From assembly GCF_026627925.1 (NCBI RefSeq), contig NZ_JAPNLE010000001.1, positions 62,001-126,000 on the forward strand: DNA of 64,000 nt, in the 5' to 3' direction. The position numbers were made by a program, and so were the translations under genes. The notes below the pieces were generated by a model that made no database searches, was not told the DNA's origin, and saw only the letters and a list, made by a program, of their open reading frames with translations. The DNA comes from Cupriavidus sp. D39 (GTDB taxonomy: Bacteria; Pseudomonadota; Gammaproteobacteria; Burkholderiales; Burkholderiaceae). Shown here in pieces: positions 18,372 to 26,914 of the stretch. Positions within the stretch are counted from its first letter, which is position 1; the number at the start of each line of letters is the position of its first letter.

Positions 18372-19181
18372 CTAAACCTGCAGCCGGCGATAGGCGTTGA
18401 AATGCCGGATTGCCCGCATCCTGTTGCCAAGCGTTTCGAAGATTCTGGCTGCGTTGAAGTGAGCATCAGCAAAGTCCGGTGCAAGCGTGATGCATCGCTC
18501 GTAACTTGAGAGCGCCTCCCCTGTCCGGCTCATGTCCTCCAGGGCGACACCAAGGTTGAAGTGGAGCAGCGGCTCGTTCGGCAGATGTGAGACTCCGAAA
18601 CGGTACAGTTCCACCGCGTCGCCAAACCGGCCGGCGTCGCACAGCATGCAGCCAAGGTTGAGGTAGGGATCAAGAAATGTTGGCTCGGCCTCCAGCGCGC
18701 GACGGTATGCTGCCTCGGCTTCGATCGGCTTCTCCGTTTCCAGTTCGGCGCCGACGAGAAACCAATCTTGTGCCTCGGCCGCCGGCGCCCGCGCATCGTG
18801 CAGAGACTCCACGACTGCCGCGCCCGGCTCTCCTGGCTCAAAGTCCATCAGCATCTGGCCCGACACGGCCTGCCATCCCCTACCCTCGTCCTTTGTCGCC
18901 ACCTCGTTGCCCATCGCACGAATCCGCACACCGGTCAGCGGCTGGCCAGTGCCACGAGAGGCCTTCACCCTCGCCAGCGCGCGGATAATCAGCCGCGTTG
19001 GGATCTTGGCGCCATGCAGTGAATTGGCTGTCCGGAGAAGCACCATGTCCTGAAACGTGAACAGGAGTTGGCGGCGCGGCCCGCGCGTGGGCGTGATGAT
19101 TCCCTCGGTGACCAACCTGGTGGCCACCGAGCGCGGGATGCCCAGCATCGTTTCGGCGTCCTTCAGGGTGTACGTCGGCAT
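18372..19181 (-). CDS. MerR-type HTH protein with TPR repeats, Ku partner
   Basis: 269 residues from ATG 19181, 7 bases after the ku stop. Residues 1-75 are a MerR-like winged helix-turn-helix (YTLKDAETMLGIPRSVATRLVTEGIITPTRGPRRQLLFTFQDMVLLRTA). Residues 140-269 hold about three tetratricopeptide repeats (AEAAYRRALEAEPTFLDPYLNLGCML, AVELYRFGVSHLPNEPLLHFNLGVALEDM, ALSSYERCITLAPDFADAHFNAARI). The DNA-binding plus protein-docking design and the tight ku linkage suggest a regulator or accessory factor of end joining; that link is inferred. Confidence 0.75.
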   Translation of the reverse strand: MPTYTLKDAETMLGIPRSVATRLVTEGIITPTRGPRRQLLFTFQDMVLLRTANSLHGAKIPTRLIIRALARVKASRGTGQPLTGVRIRAMGNEVATKDEGRGWQAVSGQMLMDFEPGEPGAAVVESLHDARAPAAEAQDWFLVGAELETEKPIEAEAAYRRALEAEPTFLDPYLNLGCMLCDAGRFGDAVELYRFGVSHLPNEPLLHFNLGVALEDMSRTGEALSSYERCITLAPDFADAHFNAARIFETLGNRMRAIRHFNAYRRLQV

Positions 19182-19188
19182 CGGCCTG

Positions 19189-20097
19189 TCACTTTTTCGC
19201 CGATGACGCTCGCTTGGCCGGAGTTGGCGCCGGTGCCGCAGTGGCACGCTTCCCAGTCTTTTTGCTCTTACCCTCCGCTGCAGCCGCTGTGGTTGCGGCC
19301 TTCGTTCCGCCCTGTTTTCCCCGGGCCATGCTTGCGCGCAGGGCCTCCATCAGGTCGATCACTTCGGCGCCCTCCCGTGGTTCCCGCCGCTCTTCGCTCA
19401 CGGTGATCTTCTTGCCCGCGATTTTCTTGTCGATCGCTGCCAAGATGCGGTCATTCTCCTCATCCTTGTAGGCCGTGGGGTCGTACCCTTCCACCGAGTT
19501 CTGTTCGATCAGCTGTTTAGCCAAAGCCAGCTCGGCTGGCTGGACCTCAGCTTTCTCCACGTGCAGATCCAGCATCGAGCGGACCTCGTCAGCGTAGAGC
19601 AGTTGCTGGAGCACCAAGCCCTCGTCGACCGCCCGCACCTGCACCATGTACTGCTTGCCTTTCCAGACCCACTGCGCGAGCGCACAGGTCCCCGTCTTTC
19701 GCATGGCTTCGGCCAACAAGTTGTATGGCTTACCACCGCGCTTGTCCGGGCCCAGGTAGTAGGCCTTGTCGAAATAGATGGGGTCGACGGCTCCGGCCGG
19801 CATGAACGAGACGATATCGATCGTGTGCTTCGCCTCGTCTTCCAACGCCCTCAGTTCGTCTGGCTCAAACACAGTATAGTGATCCGGCTCGAACTCGTAG
19901 CCCTTGACCATCTCGGACCGCTCGACCACCACATCCTCTCGGATGCACACATACTGCTGCTTGAGCCTGGAACCGCATCCCTTGTGTAGCAAATTGAATC
20001 CGACCCCCGAGTTGCTTTCCGTGGCACTGAAGATCTTCACGGGGATCGACACGAGGCCGAAGCTGAGAGAGAGGGAAGCAATGGAACGGGCAGCCAT
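19189..20097 (-). CDS. ku: Ku, non-homologous end-joining protein
   Basis: 302 residues. Starts ARSIASLSLSFGLVSIPVKIFSATE and holds the Ku core (FNLLHKGCGSRLKQQYVC, VVVERSEMVKGYEFEPDHYTVFEPDEL, DIVSFMPAGAVDPIYFDKAYYLGPDK, then the LLYADEVR region). Residues 245-302 form a Lys/Ala-rich basic tail that helps DNA binding and LigD recruitment in longer bacterial Kus. Ku forms a ring on double-strand ends and recruits LigD. Full length and intact; ligD lies divergently nearby. Confidence 0.95.
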   Translation of the reverse strand: MAARSIASLSLSFGLVSIPVKIFSATESNSGVGFNLLHKGCGSRLKQQYVCIREDVVVERSEMVKGYEFEPDHYTVFEPDELRALEDEAKHTIDIVSFMPAGAVDPIYFDKAYYLGPDKRGGKPYNLLAEAMRKTGTCALAQWVWKGKQYMVQVRAVDEGLVLQQLLYADEVRSMLDLHVEKAEVQPAELALAKQLIEQNSVEGYDPTAYKDEENDRILAAIDKKIAGKKITVSEERREPREGAEVIDLMEALRASMARGKQGGTKAATTAAAAEGKSKKTGKRATAAPAPTPAKRASSAKK

Positions 20098-20337
20098 GGC
20101 GATCTCCGTGCAGGTCGGGAGTACATCGATCTAGCTTAGATCGTGCCCGCCGAATCGGCGGCGTTCCACTGTCACTTTGCGGATAGGCGAGCACTTCCTG
20201 GAAAAACATGTGCATGTAATTTCTGTCGGACCTGCATGGCGACCAGTGCCATACCACGTGTCGGACAGCGGCCTATTGTCGCTTCCATTGGACGGGGAAA
20301 TACTGCGATTACAGAAGACGAGGAAACGGAGACGGTC

Positions 20338-20562
20338 ATGGCGAACAAGAATGTGCACGTCGTTCCACACGGCGATCGATGGCATGTTCTGCGCGAGGGA
20401 GCCCACGAGCCCTCTTCTACGCATGACGACCTGGAGGACGCCATCGCGGCCGGCACGGCGGAGGCTAAGCAGGACAAGGTCGAGTTGCTGGTCCATGGGC
20501 GAGATGGGCAGATCCGCATGCGCAACAGCTACGGGGAGGATCCCCGCGGCGTAAAAGGGTAA
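20338..20562 (+). CDS. DUF2188 protein
   Basis: 74 residues from ATG 20338 (GGAG upstream). NVHVVPHGDRWHVLREGAHEPSSTHDDLEDAIAAGTAEAKQDKVELLVHGRDGQIRMRNSYGEDP is the complete DUF2188 pattern. The function is unknown; it is often found near ku/ligD in proteobacteria. It lies between divergent ku and ligD. Confidence 0.85.
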   Translation: MANKNVHVVPHGDRWHVLREGAHEPSSTHDDLEDAIAAGTAEAKQDKVELLVHGRDGQIRMRNSYGEDPRGVKG

Positions 20563-20594
20563 AGCCCGCGCCACCCCGTCTCTGAACACAGTCC

Positions 20595-21376
20595 ATGGCT
20601 AAGTCGGCCTCTTCCAACGCGCGGACCCTGGAGCGATACCGTCAGAAGCGTGATTTCGCCGCGACGACGGAGCCGAATGGCCAGGTGTCCGCCCCAGGCG
20701 TCGCCAGCGGCGCCCTGAGCTTTGTCGTGCAGAAACATGCGGCTCGCCGGCTCCATTACGACTTTCGGCTCGAGCTGGAGGGTACCCTAAAGAGTTGGGC
20801 GGTCCCCAAGGGACCCAGCCTGGATCCCGCAGAGAAGCGGATGGCCGTGCATGTCGAGGATCACCCGCTGGATTACGCGAGCTTCGAAGGCGTGATCCCG
20901 CCCAAGGCATACGGGGCCGGCACGGTCATCGTTTGGGATCGGGGGACGTGGATGCCGGTCGGTGATCCGGTGGCTGGCTACCAGAGCGGCAAGCTGAAGT
21001 TTGAGTTGCAAGGTGAGAAGCTACATGGCCATTGGACCTTGGTCAGGATGCGCGGCCGCGGCGACGAGCGTCAGGATCCGTGGCTCTTGATCAAGGAGCG
21101 GGACGCGTTCGCGCGCTCTGCCGCAGAGTACGACGTCACCGAAGCCCCGCCGGACAGCGTACTGGCCCAGGGCAACAGCAAATCGGCTGCCGGCGGTAAC
21201 GCGAAGATTGCCGTGCCAAAGCAGCATCGCTCGCGCCCGGGCCAGGGCCAGGGCCGACAGGTACTACCCGCTGCAGCACGCCCCGCCCCCTTCCGCTTGC
21301 GCTGGCACCGCAACTGGCAACGCTCGCTTCAACGGTGCCGCGCAACGCCAAACAATGGGCCTATGAGATCAAGTAC
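20595..21376 (+). pseudogene. ligD: LigD 5' part: phosphoesterase domain, up to ligase motif I
   Basis: Residues 1-200 form the LigD 3'-phosphoesterase domain: FVVQKHAARRLHYDFRLE with its catalytic histidines, LKSWAVPKGPS, HVEDHPLDYASFEGVIP, GAGTVIVWDRG. After a linker the ligase domain opens in another frame as LATLASTVPRNAKQWAYEIK, and the gene is cut at the motif I lysine codon (AAG 21371-21373) by inserted DNA. A run of five C near 21290 needs one more C to keep the linker in frame. The rest of the gene resumes at 24203. Confidence 0.8.
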
Positions 21377-22744
21377 AAATACGTACATCGCCCTGTTGCA
21401 TATCTTCCAGAGCTGCAGCCACGTGGCTGGCGTTGCGTTTGACCGAGAGAAGCGTTGCGATTCGGCCTGTTAGAATTCTCGCGTCCGTCGGTCCCACCTG
21501 ATGAAATGGTCTTGAATAGGGCCGCTGGACCAGTCAGTCTTTCCGCCTCCGCTGCAGTGTTGCATCGCTCGCGCAGAGGTATCTTCGGACCGTGAACGGG
21601 CTTGATAGGACTATGGAACGCTTCTCTATCGATGAGAGTGGCTACACAGGCTTCGACCTGCTGAACTCAGATCAGCGGTTCCAAGGCGCCACCGCTATAT
21701 CAGCAAGCAACGAGGATGCAGTTCGGCTGATTCGGGAGCATTTCCCAAAGCTGCAGGCATCCGAGCTAAAGTATCGAGCGCTGGCGCGTCGGCCGGCCAA
21801 TCGCGAACGCCTACTCAAGCTACAAAGAGATGTTTTGGCACAGAACAAGTGCGTGACGTACATCTGTGACAAGCGCTATTTGCTCCTGCTCATGTTCGTG
21901 GATTATGCAGTGGAGCCGTTCTACTATGAACAGGGCGTGAATTACTACGAGGACGGGCGGAATTACAGCCTGGCTTCTTTGCTCTACTACGTCGGTCCGG
22001 CCATCTTGGGTGAGGCGGAATTCAGTGCCCTACTGGCTGCTTTCCAGCACGCAATCAAATTCAAGACCCCTCAGACCATTCATGAACTCGTGCTTGCAGC
22101 TCGCAGGGTCCGGTGGAACGAACTACCCGAAGCGCTGGAGCCGCTGGCATGCGCAGCGCCAGAATGCCTGGCCGCTATCGCTACTCCCGGTGTAACGACA
22201 GACGCGGCCTTTGTGGTTCTCCAATCCTTGATCAGCCGGATGGAAGTGATGGCTGAGGTGGACTATCGTGTCGAGCACGACAGGTCGAAGAATCTGCTCA
22301 ACTACAATGCGCTGCTCGAACGCTACATCGCCCATGACCACGCGATCGAATTCAGGCAGTCCAGTGTGGCAAGCATCAAATTCCCGCTCAAGCTGTCAGC
22401 GGTGACGCAGGTGGACTCCAAGGATAGCCCGGCGGTACAACTTGCCGACGTATTGATAGGCGCAGCAATCGAGGCGGCAAACTCATTGGCGGGATTGCGC
22501 GGGTCAGTCAGCAACCCAGAAGAAGTGCTGGGCCTATACGCGGACGATCAATTTATCCATATGGTGCCCTCCCTCGATTTTGCGGAGCAGAAGGCGTTTC
22601 GTCGCGGAACCCAAGCAGCAGACGTTATTAATTACTTCGCCAAGAACTTTCACGGACCAACTTCTTAGCTATTGACCCCATGGCTTTAGATTTGAACGCC
22701 ACCACCCCACGGGTCTAGCGCAACATATCGACAGGTACTTATAA
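21377..22744 (+). mobile_element. Ligase-motif element A1 (DUF3800 cargo)
   Basis: DNA inserted into ligD after AAGTAC (21371-21376); AAGTAC recurs at 22745-22750, where a second element begins. The left end AAATACG and the first 170 bases match the left ends of elements A2 and B at roughly 75 percent by eye (GTTGCGTTTGAC, CGTTGCGATT). The right end reads GGTACTTATAA, like GTTACTTATAT in A2 and B. Cargo is one DUF3800 gene. No transposase or integrase is carried. Confidence 0.75.
21613..22668 (+). CDS. DUF3800 protein, cargo of element A1
   Basis: 351 residues from ATG 21613 (AGGA 5 bases upstream). The start MERFSIDESGYTGFDL is the DUF3800 motif (IDESG), and VTQVDSKDSPAVQLADVLIGA near residue 270 is the second conserved block, with acidic residues suggesting an RNase H-like metal-binding fold. 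DUF3800 proteins often occur in mobile elements and defence islands; the activity is not proven. Intact. Confidence 0.75.
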   Translation: MERFSIDESGYTGFDLLNSDQRFQGATAISASNEDAVRLIREHFPKLQASELKYRALARRPANRERLLKLQRDVLAQNKCVTYICDKRYLLLLMFVDYAVEPFYYEQGVNYYEDGRNYSLASLLYYVGPAILGEAEFSALLAAFQHAIKFKTPQTIHELVLAARRVRWNELPEALEPLACAAPECLAAIATPGVTTDAAFVVLQSLISRMEVMAEVDYRVEHDRSKNLLNYNALLERYIAHDHAIEFRQSSVASIKFPLKLSAVTQVDSKDSPAVQLADVLIGAAIEAANSLAGLRGSVSNPEEVLGLYADDQFIHMVPSLDFAEQKAFRRGTQAADVINYFAKNFHGPTS

Positions 22745-22962
22745 AAGTACAAATACGCACCCAGGTCCGTTGCTTTTCCCCAACGCTGCCGCCACATGGT
22801 AGCCGTTGCGTTTGACGAAGAGGGGCGTTGCGATTGAGTCGGTTGCAATTCTTGCGACCGTCTGCAAGCCCGTGGTGAAATCATCTTGAACGGCGCGGCT
22901 GCTGGAGGCGACAATCGTGTTCATTCAGACTGCTACTGAAACGCACAAGCCGGGCACCAATA

Positions 22963-23703
22963 ATGGCGACAAAGATGACGACTCAAGACGGTATCGATAG
23001 ATTTTGTGAGTATTTCTCGGGACAAATCGAGGCGATCCGCAATCTGCACATTAAACGCGATGAAAACCGAGATCCAGCGCAGTACCAGATCCGATTTTAT
23101 AGAAAGGTACTGCTTATCAATGCAGTCGATACGCTAGCCAGCATTCGCTTTTCGAAAGATCGTTATCCACAACTACACAAACGAAACAGAGAGCGCTTCA
23201 TACGTTTCATTCAGGATGGAAAGTGCTGGACACCTGGCGAGTACGTCAGCATTCCTTTTCTCAGCGAAAGGCAAACACGAGGAGAAATTGGGCCGGGTCG
23301 TCTTTGCGACCTCATTGACGAGAAACTCGCCAAGATAGACCCTGACGCGGGGGGCTCAATCGAGTTTAGTGAGATCGACGAACCACTTGGCGCATTGATT
23401 AAACTCGCGAGTAGCGAACTGGAAGCGAAGGCTCTGCGCGACTGCCAACATTATAATTTGCTCTACCGCTATCGAAACTACTTAGTGCATGGGTCAAGGG
23501 AACCGGGAACATCCATGGAGATCAGCCCTGAAAGGACAGTCCCTTACTATCATGGGTATGTGTATGAATCGAAACTGTTTCTCGCCTATCCAGAATTCAT
23601 GTTCATGAAACTTCTAGAAAACGCCATCAATTATATTAGGCAGTATCTACTTTCGAACAGCCTCAATCCATACGATTTCGTGGAGGAAACATCGCGGTGG
23701 TAG
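22963..23703 (+). CDS. HEPN-like protein, cargo of element A2
   Basis: 246 residues, AT-richer than its surroundings. Helical throughout; near residue 165-180 it reads LLYRYRNYLVHGSREPG, where RNYLVH is the R-x4-H motif of HEPN ribonucleases. The N-terminal FCEYFSGQIEAIRNLH region resembles proteins of the abortive-infection type. Probable toxin or defence nuclease (inferred from the motif). The copy in element B is broken by one missing G. Confidence 0.65.
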   Translation: MATKMTTQDGIDRFCEYFSGQIEAIRNLHIKRDENRDPAQYQIRFYRKVLLINAVDTLASIRFSKDRYPQLHKRNRERFIRFIQDGKCWTPGEYVSIPFLSERQTRGEIGPGRLCDLIDEKLAKIDPDAGGSIEFSEIDEPLGALIKLASSELEAKALRDCQHYNLLYRYRNYLVHGSREPGTSMEISPERTVPYYHGYVYESKLFLAYPEFMFMKLLENAINYIRQYLLSNSLNPYDFVEETSRW

Positions 23704-23872
23704 CGCGCCCTAATATGGCGTTCCAGAGAACGATTAGCAACCGGAGCGGGCTTCTCCAACGAGAATTCAGTGGAATGCTCAAATTGTTGCTATGCCTATC
23801 CCCGAAGACCCGAGCGGGAACTTTAATCCGCGTCAGTCTGCACGTGGGAACAATGACAAGACGGCGAAATAC

Positions 23873-24145
23873 ATGCTTAGGAAAGCCCTGATATTTTCCT
23901 CTATTTCATTCATTTCGGCATGTGCCAATAATTCTGGCGTATTTCGTGTTGGTGAAAATCAATATCAAGTATCGACCAGAGCAACTTGGGAGCTTGGCGG
24001 CCGTGCTGGCGCCAAACGCATGGCGCTCGAAGAAGCAACAAAACACTGCGCAGAATCTGGAAAATCTGTAAGGCTACTTAAGTCAGTTGAGAATTACGGC
24101 CATTTTGAGGGGGGCACTGTCGATCTGACTTTCAGTTGTGAGTAA
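23873..24145 (+). CDS. Small lipoprotein, cargo of element A2
   Basis: 90 residues from ATG 23873. The start MLRKALIFSSISFISACANN has a lipobox (ISAC), so it should be lipid-anchored. The mature part (YQVSTRATWELGGRAGAKRMALEEATKHCAESGKSVRLL...YGHFEGGTVDLTFSC) resembles small YecR-like or DUF4156-type envelope proteins with two cysteines; no function is known. An identical copy sits in element B. Confidence 0.65.
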   Translation: MLRKALIFSSISFISACANNSGVFRVGENQYQVSTRATWELGGRAGAKRMALEEATKHCAESGKSVRLLKSVENYGHFEGGTVDLTFSCE

Positions 24146-24202
24146 GCGATTGCTGTAACCACAGCGCTCAGTCAATCGCAACACCGAAGGAGTTACTTAT
24201 AT

Positions 24203-25969
24203 AAGTTCGACGGCTATAGGTTGTTGGCAAGGGTCGACGGCGACGACGTCCGTCTCTTCACAAGAAATGGCCATGACTGGACATCACGCCTCAAATCGCT
24301 TGCAGCGGAGATACGCGCTCTGGGCCTCGGCTCCGCCTGGCTGGATGGGGAGATCGTGATACTCAGCGACAAGGGCACCACGGACTTCCAGGCGCTGCAG
24401 AATGCCTTTGATAGATCGAAGGTGGAGGACATCCAGTACTTCGTCTTTGACCTCCCTTTCTTCCAAAAGCACGACCTACGACAGGTTCCGTTGGCCGCGC
24501 GTAGGGCGCTGCTCAAGGAGGTGATAGCCGTGCCGGCAGCGACACGAGTCAGGTACAGCGAGCCCTTTGAGGGCACGCCTGACGACCTTCTTGCCGCAGC
24601 GTGCCAAATGGGCCTGGAAGGTCTGATTGGCAAGCGCGTCGACGCGCCCTACGTCTCCGCCCGAGCGCCTAGCTGGATCAAGCTCAGATGCAAACAGCGG
24701 CAAGAATTCGTCATCTGCGGATTCACGGCCCCGAAGGGTAGCCGACAAGGCCTCGGCGCGCTCCTGCTTGGCGTGCACGATGAAACCGGGAAACTGCACT
24801 ACGCGGGCAGAGTTGGCAGCGGTCTGGATTCGCGCATGCTGACCAAGTTGCTCGTCATGCTGACGGAACTGGAAGTGCCAGTCTGCCCGTTTGGAAAGCT
24901 ACCACCGCGCGTAGTCGCCCGATGGGTCAAGCCGAAGCTGGTGGCCGAGATCTCGTTCTCCGAATGGACCAAAGAAGGCCGAATCCGGCATCCCGTCTTC
25001 CATGCCTTGCGCGCTGACAAGGCCGCGGGCACCGTGACAAGGGAGCGGCCAGTCGATGTGGAAGAGCCCCGGCCTCGGCCGGCGCGCTCGGTCAAGGTAT
25101 CCAACGCGGAACGGGTGATTGACCCGTCGACCGGGCTGACGAAAGGCGACCTGGTCGGCTTCTACGAAGCCATCGCGCCGCACCTGCTGCCTCATCTCCG
25201 CGGGCGCCCTGTGTCCTTGGTACGCGGGCCAACGGGCATCGATGGCGAGCTGTTCTTTCAGAAGCACGCCGAGACCATCAAGATCCCTGGGATCAACGTC
25301 CTCGATGCCAGCCTATGGGCGGGACATCCGCCGCTCCTTGAGATCGCCAGCGAGACGGCCATTGTTGCCGCTGCGCAGCTGAATGTGATTGAGTTTCACA
25401 CTTGCAATGCCACCAAGAGGACCATCGACAAGCCCGATCGGATCATCTTCGATCTGGACCCTGGTGATGGTGTCTCGTGGCAGCGTATGCAAGAGGCGGC
25501 GGTGCTCACAAAGACCTTGCTCGACGAACTGGGGCTGGAGAGCTTTCTCAAGACCAGTGGTGGGAAAGGTCTTCACTTGGTCGTGCCGATAGTCCCGCGT
25601 CTTTCCTGGGAGACGGTCATGCGTTTTTCGCGCGATGCCGTGGTGCATATCGCACGCACCATTCCCCAGCGATTCGTCGCCAAGAGCGGCCCGCGCAATC
25701 GCGTCGGCAAGATTTTTATCGATTACCTTCGCAATGGCCACGGTGCGACGACGGTCACCGCCTTTTCCGCTCGGGCCCGACCGGGCCTGGGTGTGTCGAT
25801 GCCCGTCGCGTGGGATGAACTGGAAGCGTTAGTCGCCGGCGATCAGTGGACGATCAAAACGGCGGCGCGGCGCGTCGAGGCGGTTGGCTACACGGATCCC
25901 TGGTTGCGCTATCCCGCAGTCCGAGCTCAACAGCATGTTGGACCGGCCGCCCGCCGGCTTGCCTATTAA
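24203..25969 (+). pseudogene. ligD: LigD 3' part: ligase core and polymerase domain
   Basis: Resumes at AAG TTC GAC GGC TAT (K-F-D-G-Y, motif I with the nucleotidyl-accepting Lys) and continues in frame to the end. Ligase motifs: WLDGEIVIL (motif III/IIIa), LEGLIGKRVD (motif IV), WIKLRC (motif V). The OB fold follows. The polymerase/primase domain begins near VSNAERVIDPSTGLTKGDL and has FDLDPGDGV (metal-binding DxD), TSGGKGLHLVVPI and FIDYLRNGHGATTV. Domain order is phosphoesterase-ligase-polymerase. Without the insert this would be a normal LigD apart from the linker frameshift; as it stands the 3' part has no start of its own. Confidence 0.85.
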
Positions 25970-26085
25970 AGCGCCTTATGCGGCACTTATAGTTCAATAG
26001 TTGCCGCTAGGCATCACTTTCCGGCGTTACACGTTACTTAAATTATGAATTATTAGAAATTTCGTAAAATTTCCGTGACCTCTAT

Positions 26086-26115
26086 TTGTTCCGTTTAACC
26101 GGTTAAACGGAACAA
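26086..26115. promoter_or_regulatory. 30-bp perfect palindrome upstream of imuA
   Basis: TTGTTCCGTTTAACC followed directly by GGTTAAACGGAACAA. It lies in an AT-rich intergenic region 50 bases before the LexA box. Imperfect direct repeats CGTAAAATTTCCGTGACC (26063-26080) and CGTAAGATTTTCGTGACC (26147-26164) flank it. Probably an operator; the binding protein is unknown. Confidence 0.6.
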
Positions 26116-26165
26116 GGATGGATTCGCAGCACATCCGATCGAGTCTCGTAAGATTTTCGTGACCA

Positions 26166-26181
26166 CTGTATATATATACAG
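26166..26181 (+). promoter_or_regulatory. LexA box of the imuA-imuB-dnaE2 operon
   Basis: CTGTATATATATACAG matches CTGT-N8-ACAG exactly, 28 bases before the imuA start. SOS control of this operon is established in many bacteria. Confidence 0.9.
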
Positions 26182-26209
26182 TACACTGGATCGTAAGGAC
26201 TCAATCACC

Positions 26210-26914
26210 ATGCCGACGCCCAATCCAGAATCCATCCATCCTGCCCTCTGGCGTGCCTCGCAACTGGCACGCGGGAACGGCCGCACCCTCGCCACCGGCT
26301 ACGCGCCGCTGACGCGGGAGTTGCCTGGAGGCGGATGGCCGGTCGGGACGCTCGTGGAGTTGTTAATCCAGCAAGCAGGCGTTGGCGAGCTTCGCTTGCT
26401 GCGCCCCGCGCTGCTGGCCGCGGGCCAGCGCCCCATCGCGCTGCTGGCGCCCCCGCACGCGCCCCAGGCACTGGCCGTGGCCAACTGGGGTATCCCGCCC
26501 GAACGGCTGCTTTGGATCCGTGCCGAGCGAACCGCTGATGTGCTTTGGGCCGCCGAGCAACTGCTGCGCGCGGGTACCTGTGGCGCCCTCCTGCTCTGGC
26601 AAAAGCATGCCCGTAATGACGCCCTACGACGCCTGCATTTAGCCGCCCAGACCAGCGATACGCTGTTCTGCATGATGCGGCCCCAAGCCTGCGCGCGTGA
26701 TGCCTCCCCAGCGCCGTTGCGGATCAGCGTAACGCCGGCGGCCGGCGGGGTCGAACTCACCTTTCTCAAGCGACGTGGGCCGCAGCAGGACAAGCCGTTG
26801 CTCGTCCCGTTGGACCCCTCGCCCATCCTGCTTCACCGCCATGCTTCGCCTTTGGATCTGCCTGCACCTGCCGTCCCTTCCCCTCGAAGTGTTCCGGCCG
26901 AACTGGTCCACTGA
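26210..26914 (+). CDS. imuA: ImuA, translesion synthesis accessory protein
   Basis: 234 residues from ATG 26210 (AAGGA about 12 bases upstream). Starts LWRASQLARGNGRTLATGYAPLTRELPGGGWPVGTLVELL, the usual ImuA/SulA-like opening with a RecA-type fold; LRISVTPAAGGVELTFLKRRG near the end is also typical. ImuA works with ImuB and DnaE2 in SOS mutagenesis. Overlaps imuB by about 74 bases, so translation is coupled. Confidence 0.9.
   Translation: MPTPNPESIHPALWRASQLARGNGRTLATGYAPLTRELPGGGWPVGTLVELLIQQAGVGELRLLRPALLAAGQRPIALLAPPHAPQALAVANWGIPPERLLWIRAERTADVLWAAEQLLRAGTCGALLLWQKHARNDALRRLHLAAQTSDTLFCMMRPQACARDASPAPLRISVTPAAGGVELTFLKRRGPQQDKPLLVPLDPSPILLHRHASPLDLPAPAVPSPRSVPAELVH

Larger units (their letters stand above)
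22751..24202 (+). mobile_element. Ligase-motif element A2 (HEPN and lipoprotein cargo)
   Basis: Starts AAATACGC directly after AAGTAC (22745-22750) and ends GTTACTTATAT before AAGTTC (24203-24208), where the ligD sequence resumes. Length about 1,452 bases. It is nearly identical to element B at 49494-50944. Subterminal inverted copies of GTTGCGATTGA lie near both ends (about 22830 and 24170). Cargo: a HEPN-like gene and a small lipoprotein. No recombinase gene. Confidence 0.8.

Noticed and set aside
21377..22744. Group I or group II intron in ligD
   Set aside because: No GTGYG start, no domain V, no RT, no homing endonuclease; the 5' exon does not end in T in frame as group I needs. RNA splicing is still not excluded.
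21371..24208. Intein in LigD motif I
   Set aside because: Inteins sit at such sites, but the inserted DNA has stop codons in the ligase frame and its own genes, so it cannot be a protein insert.
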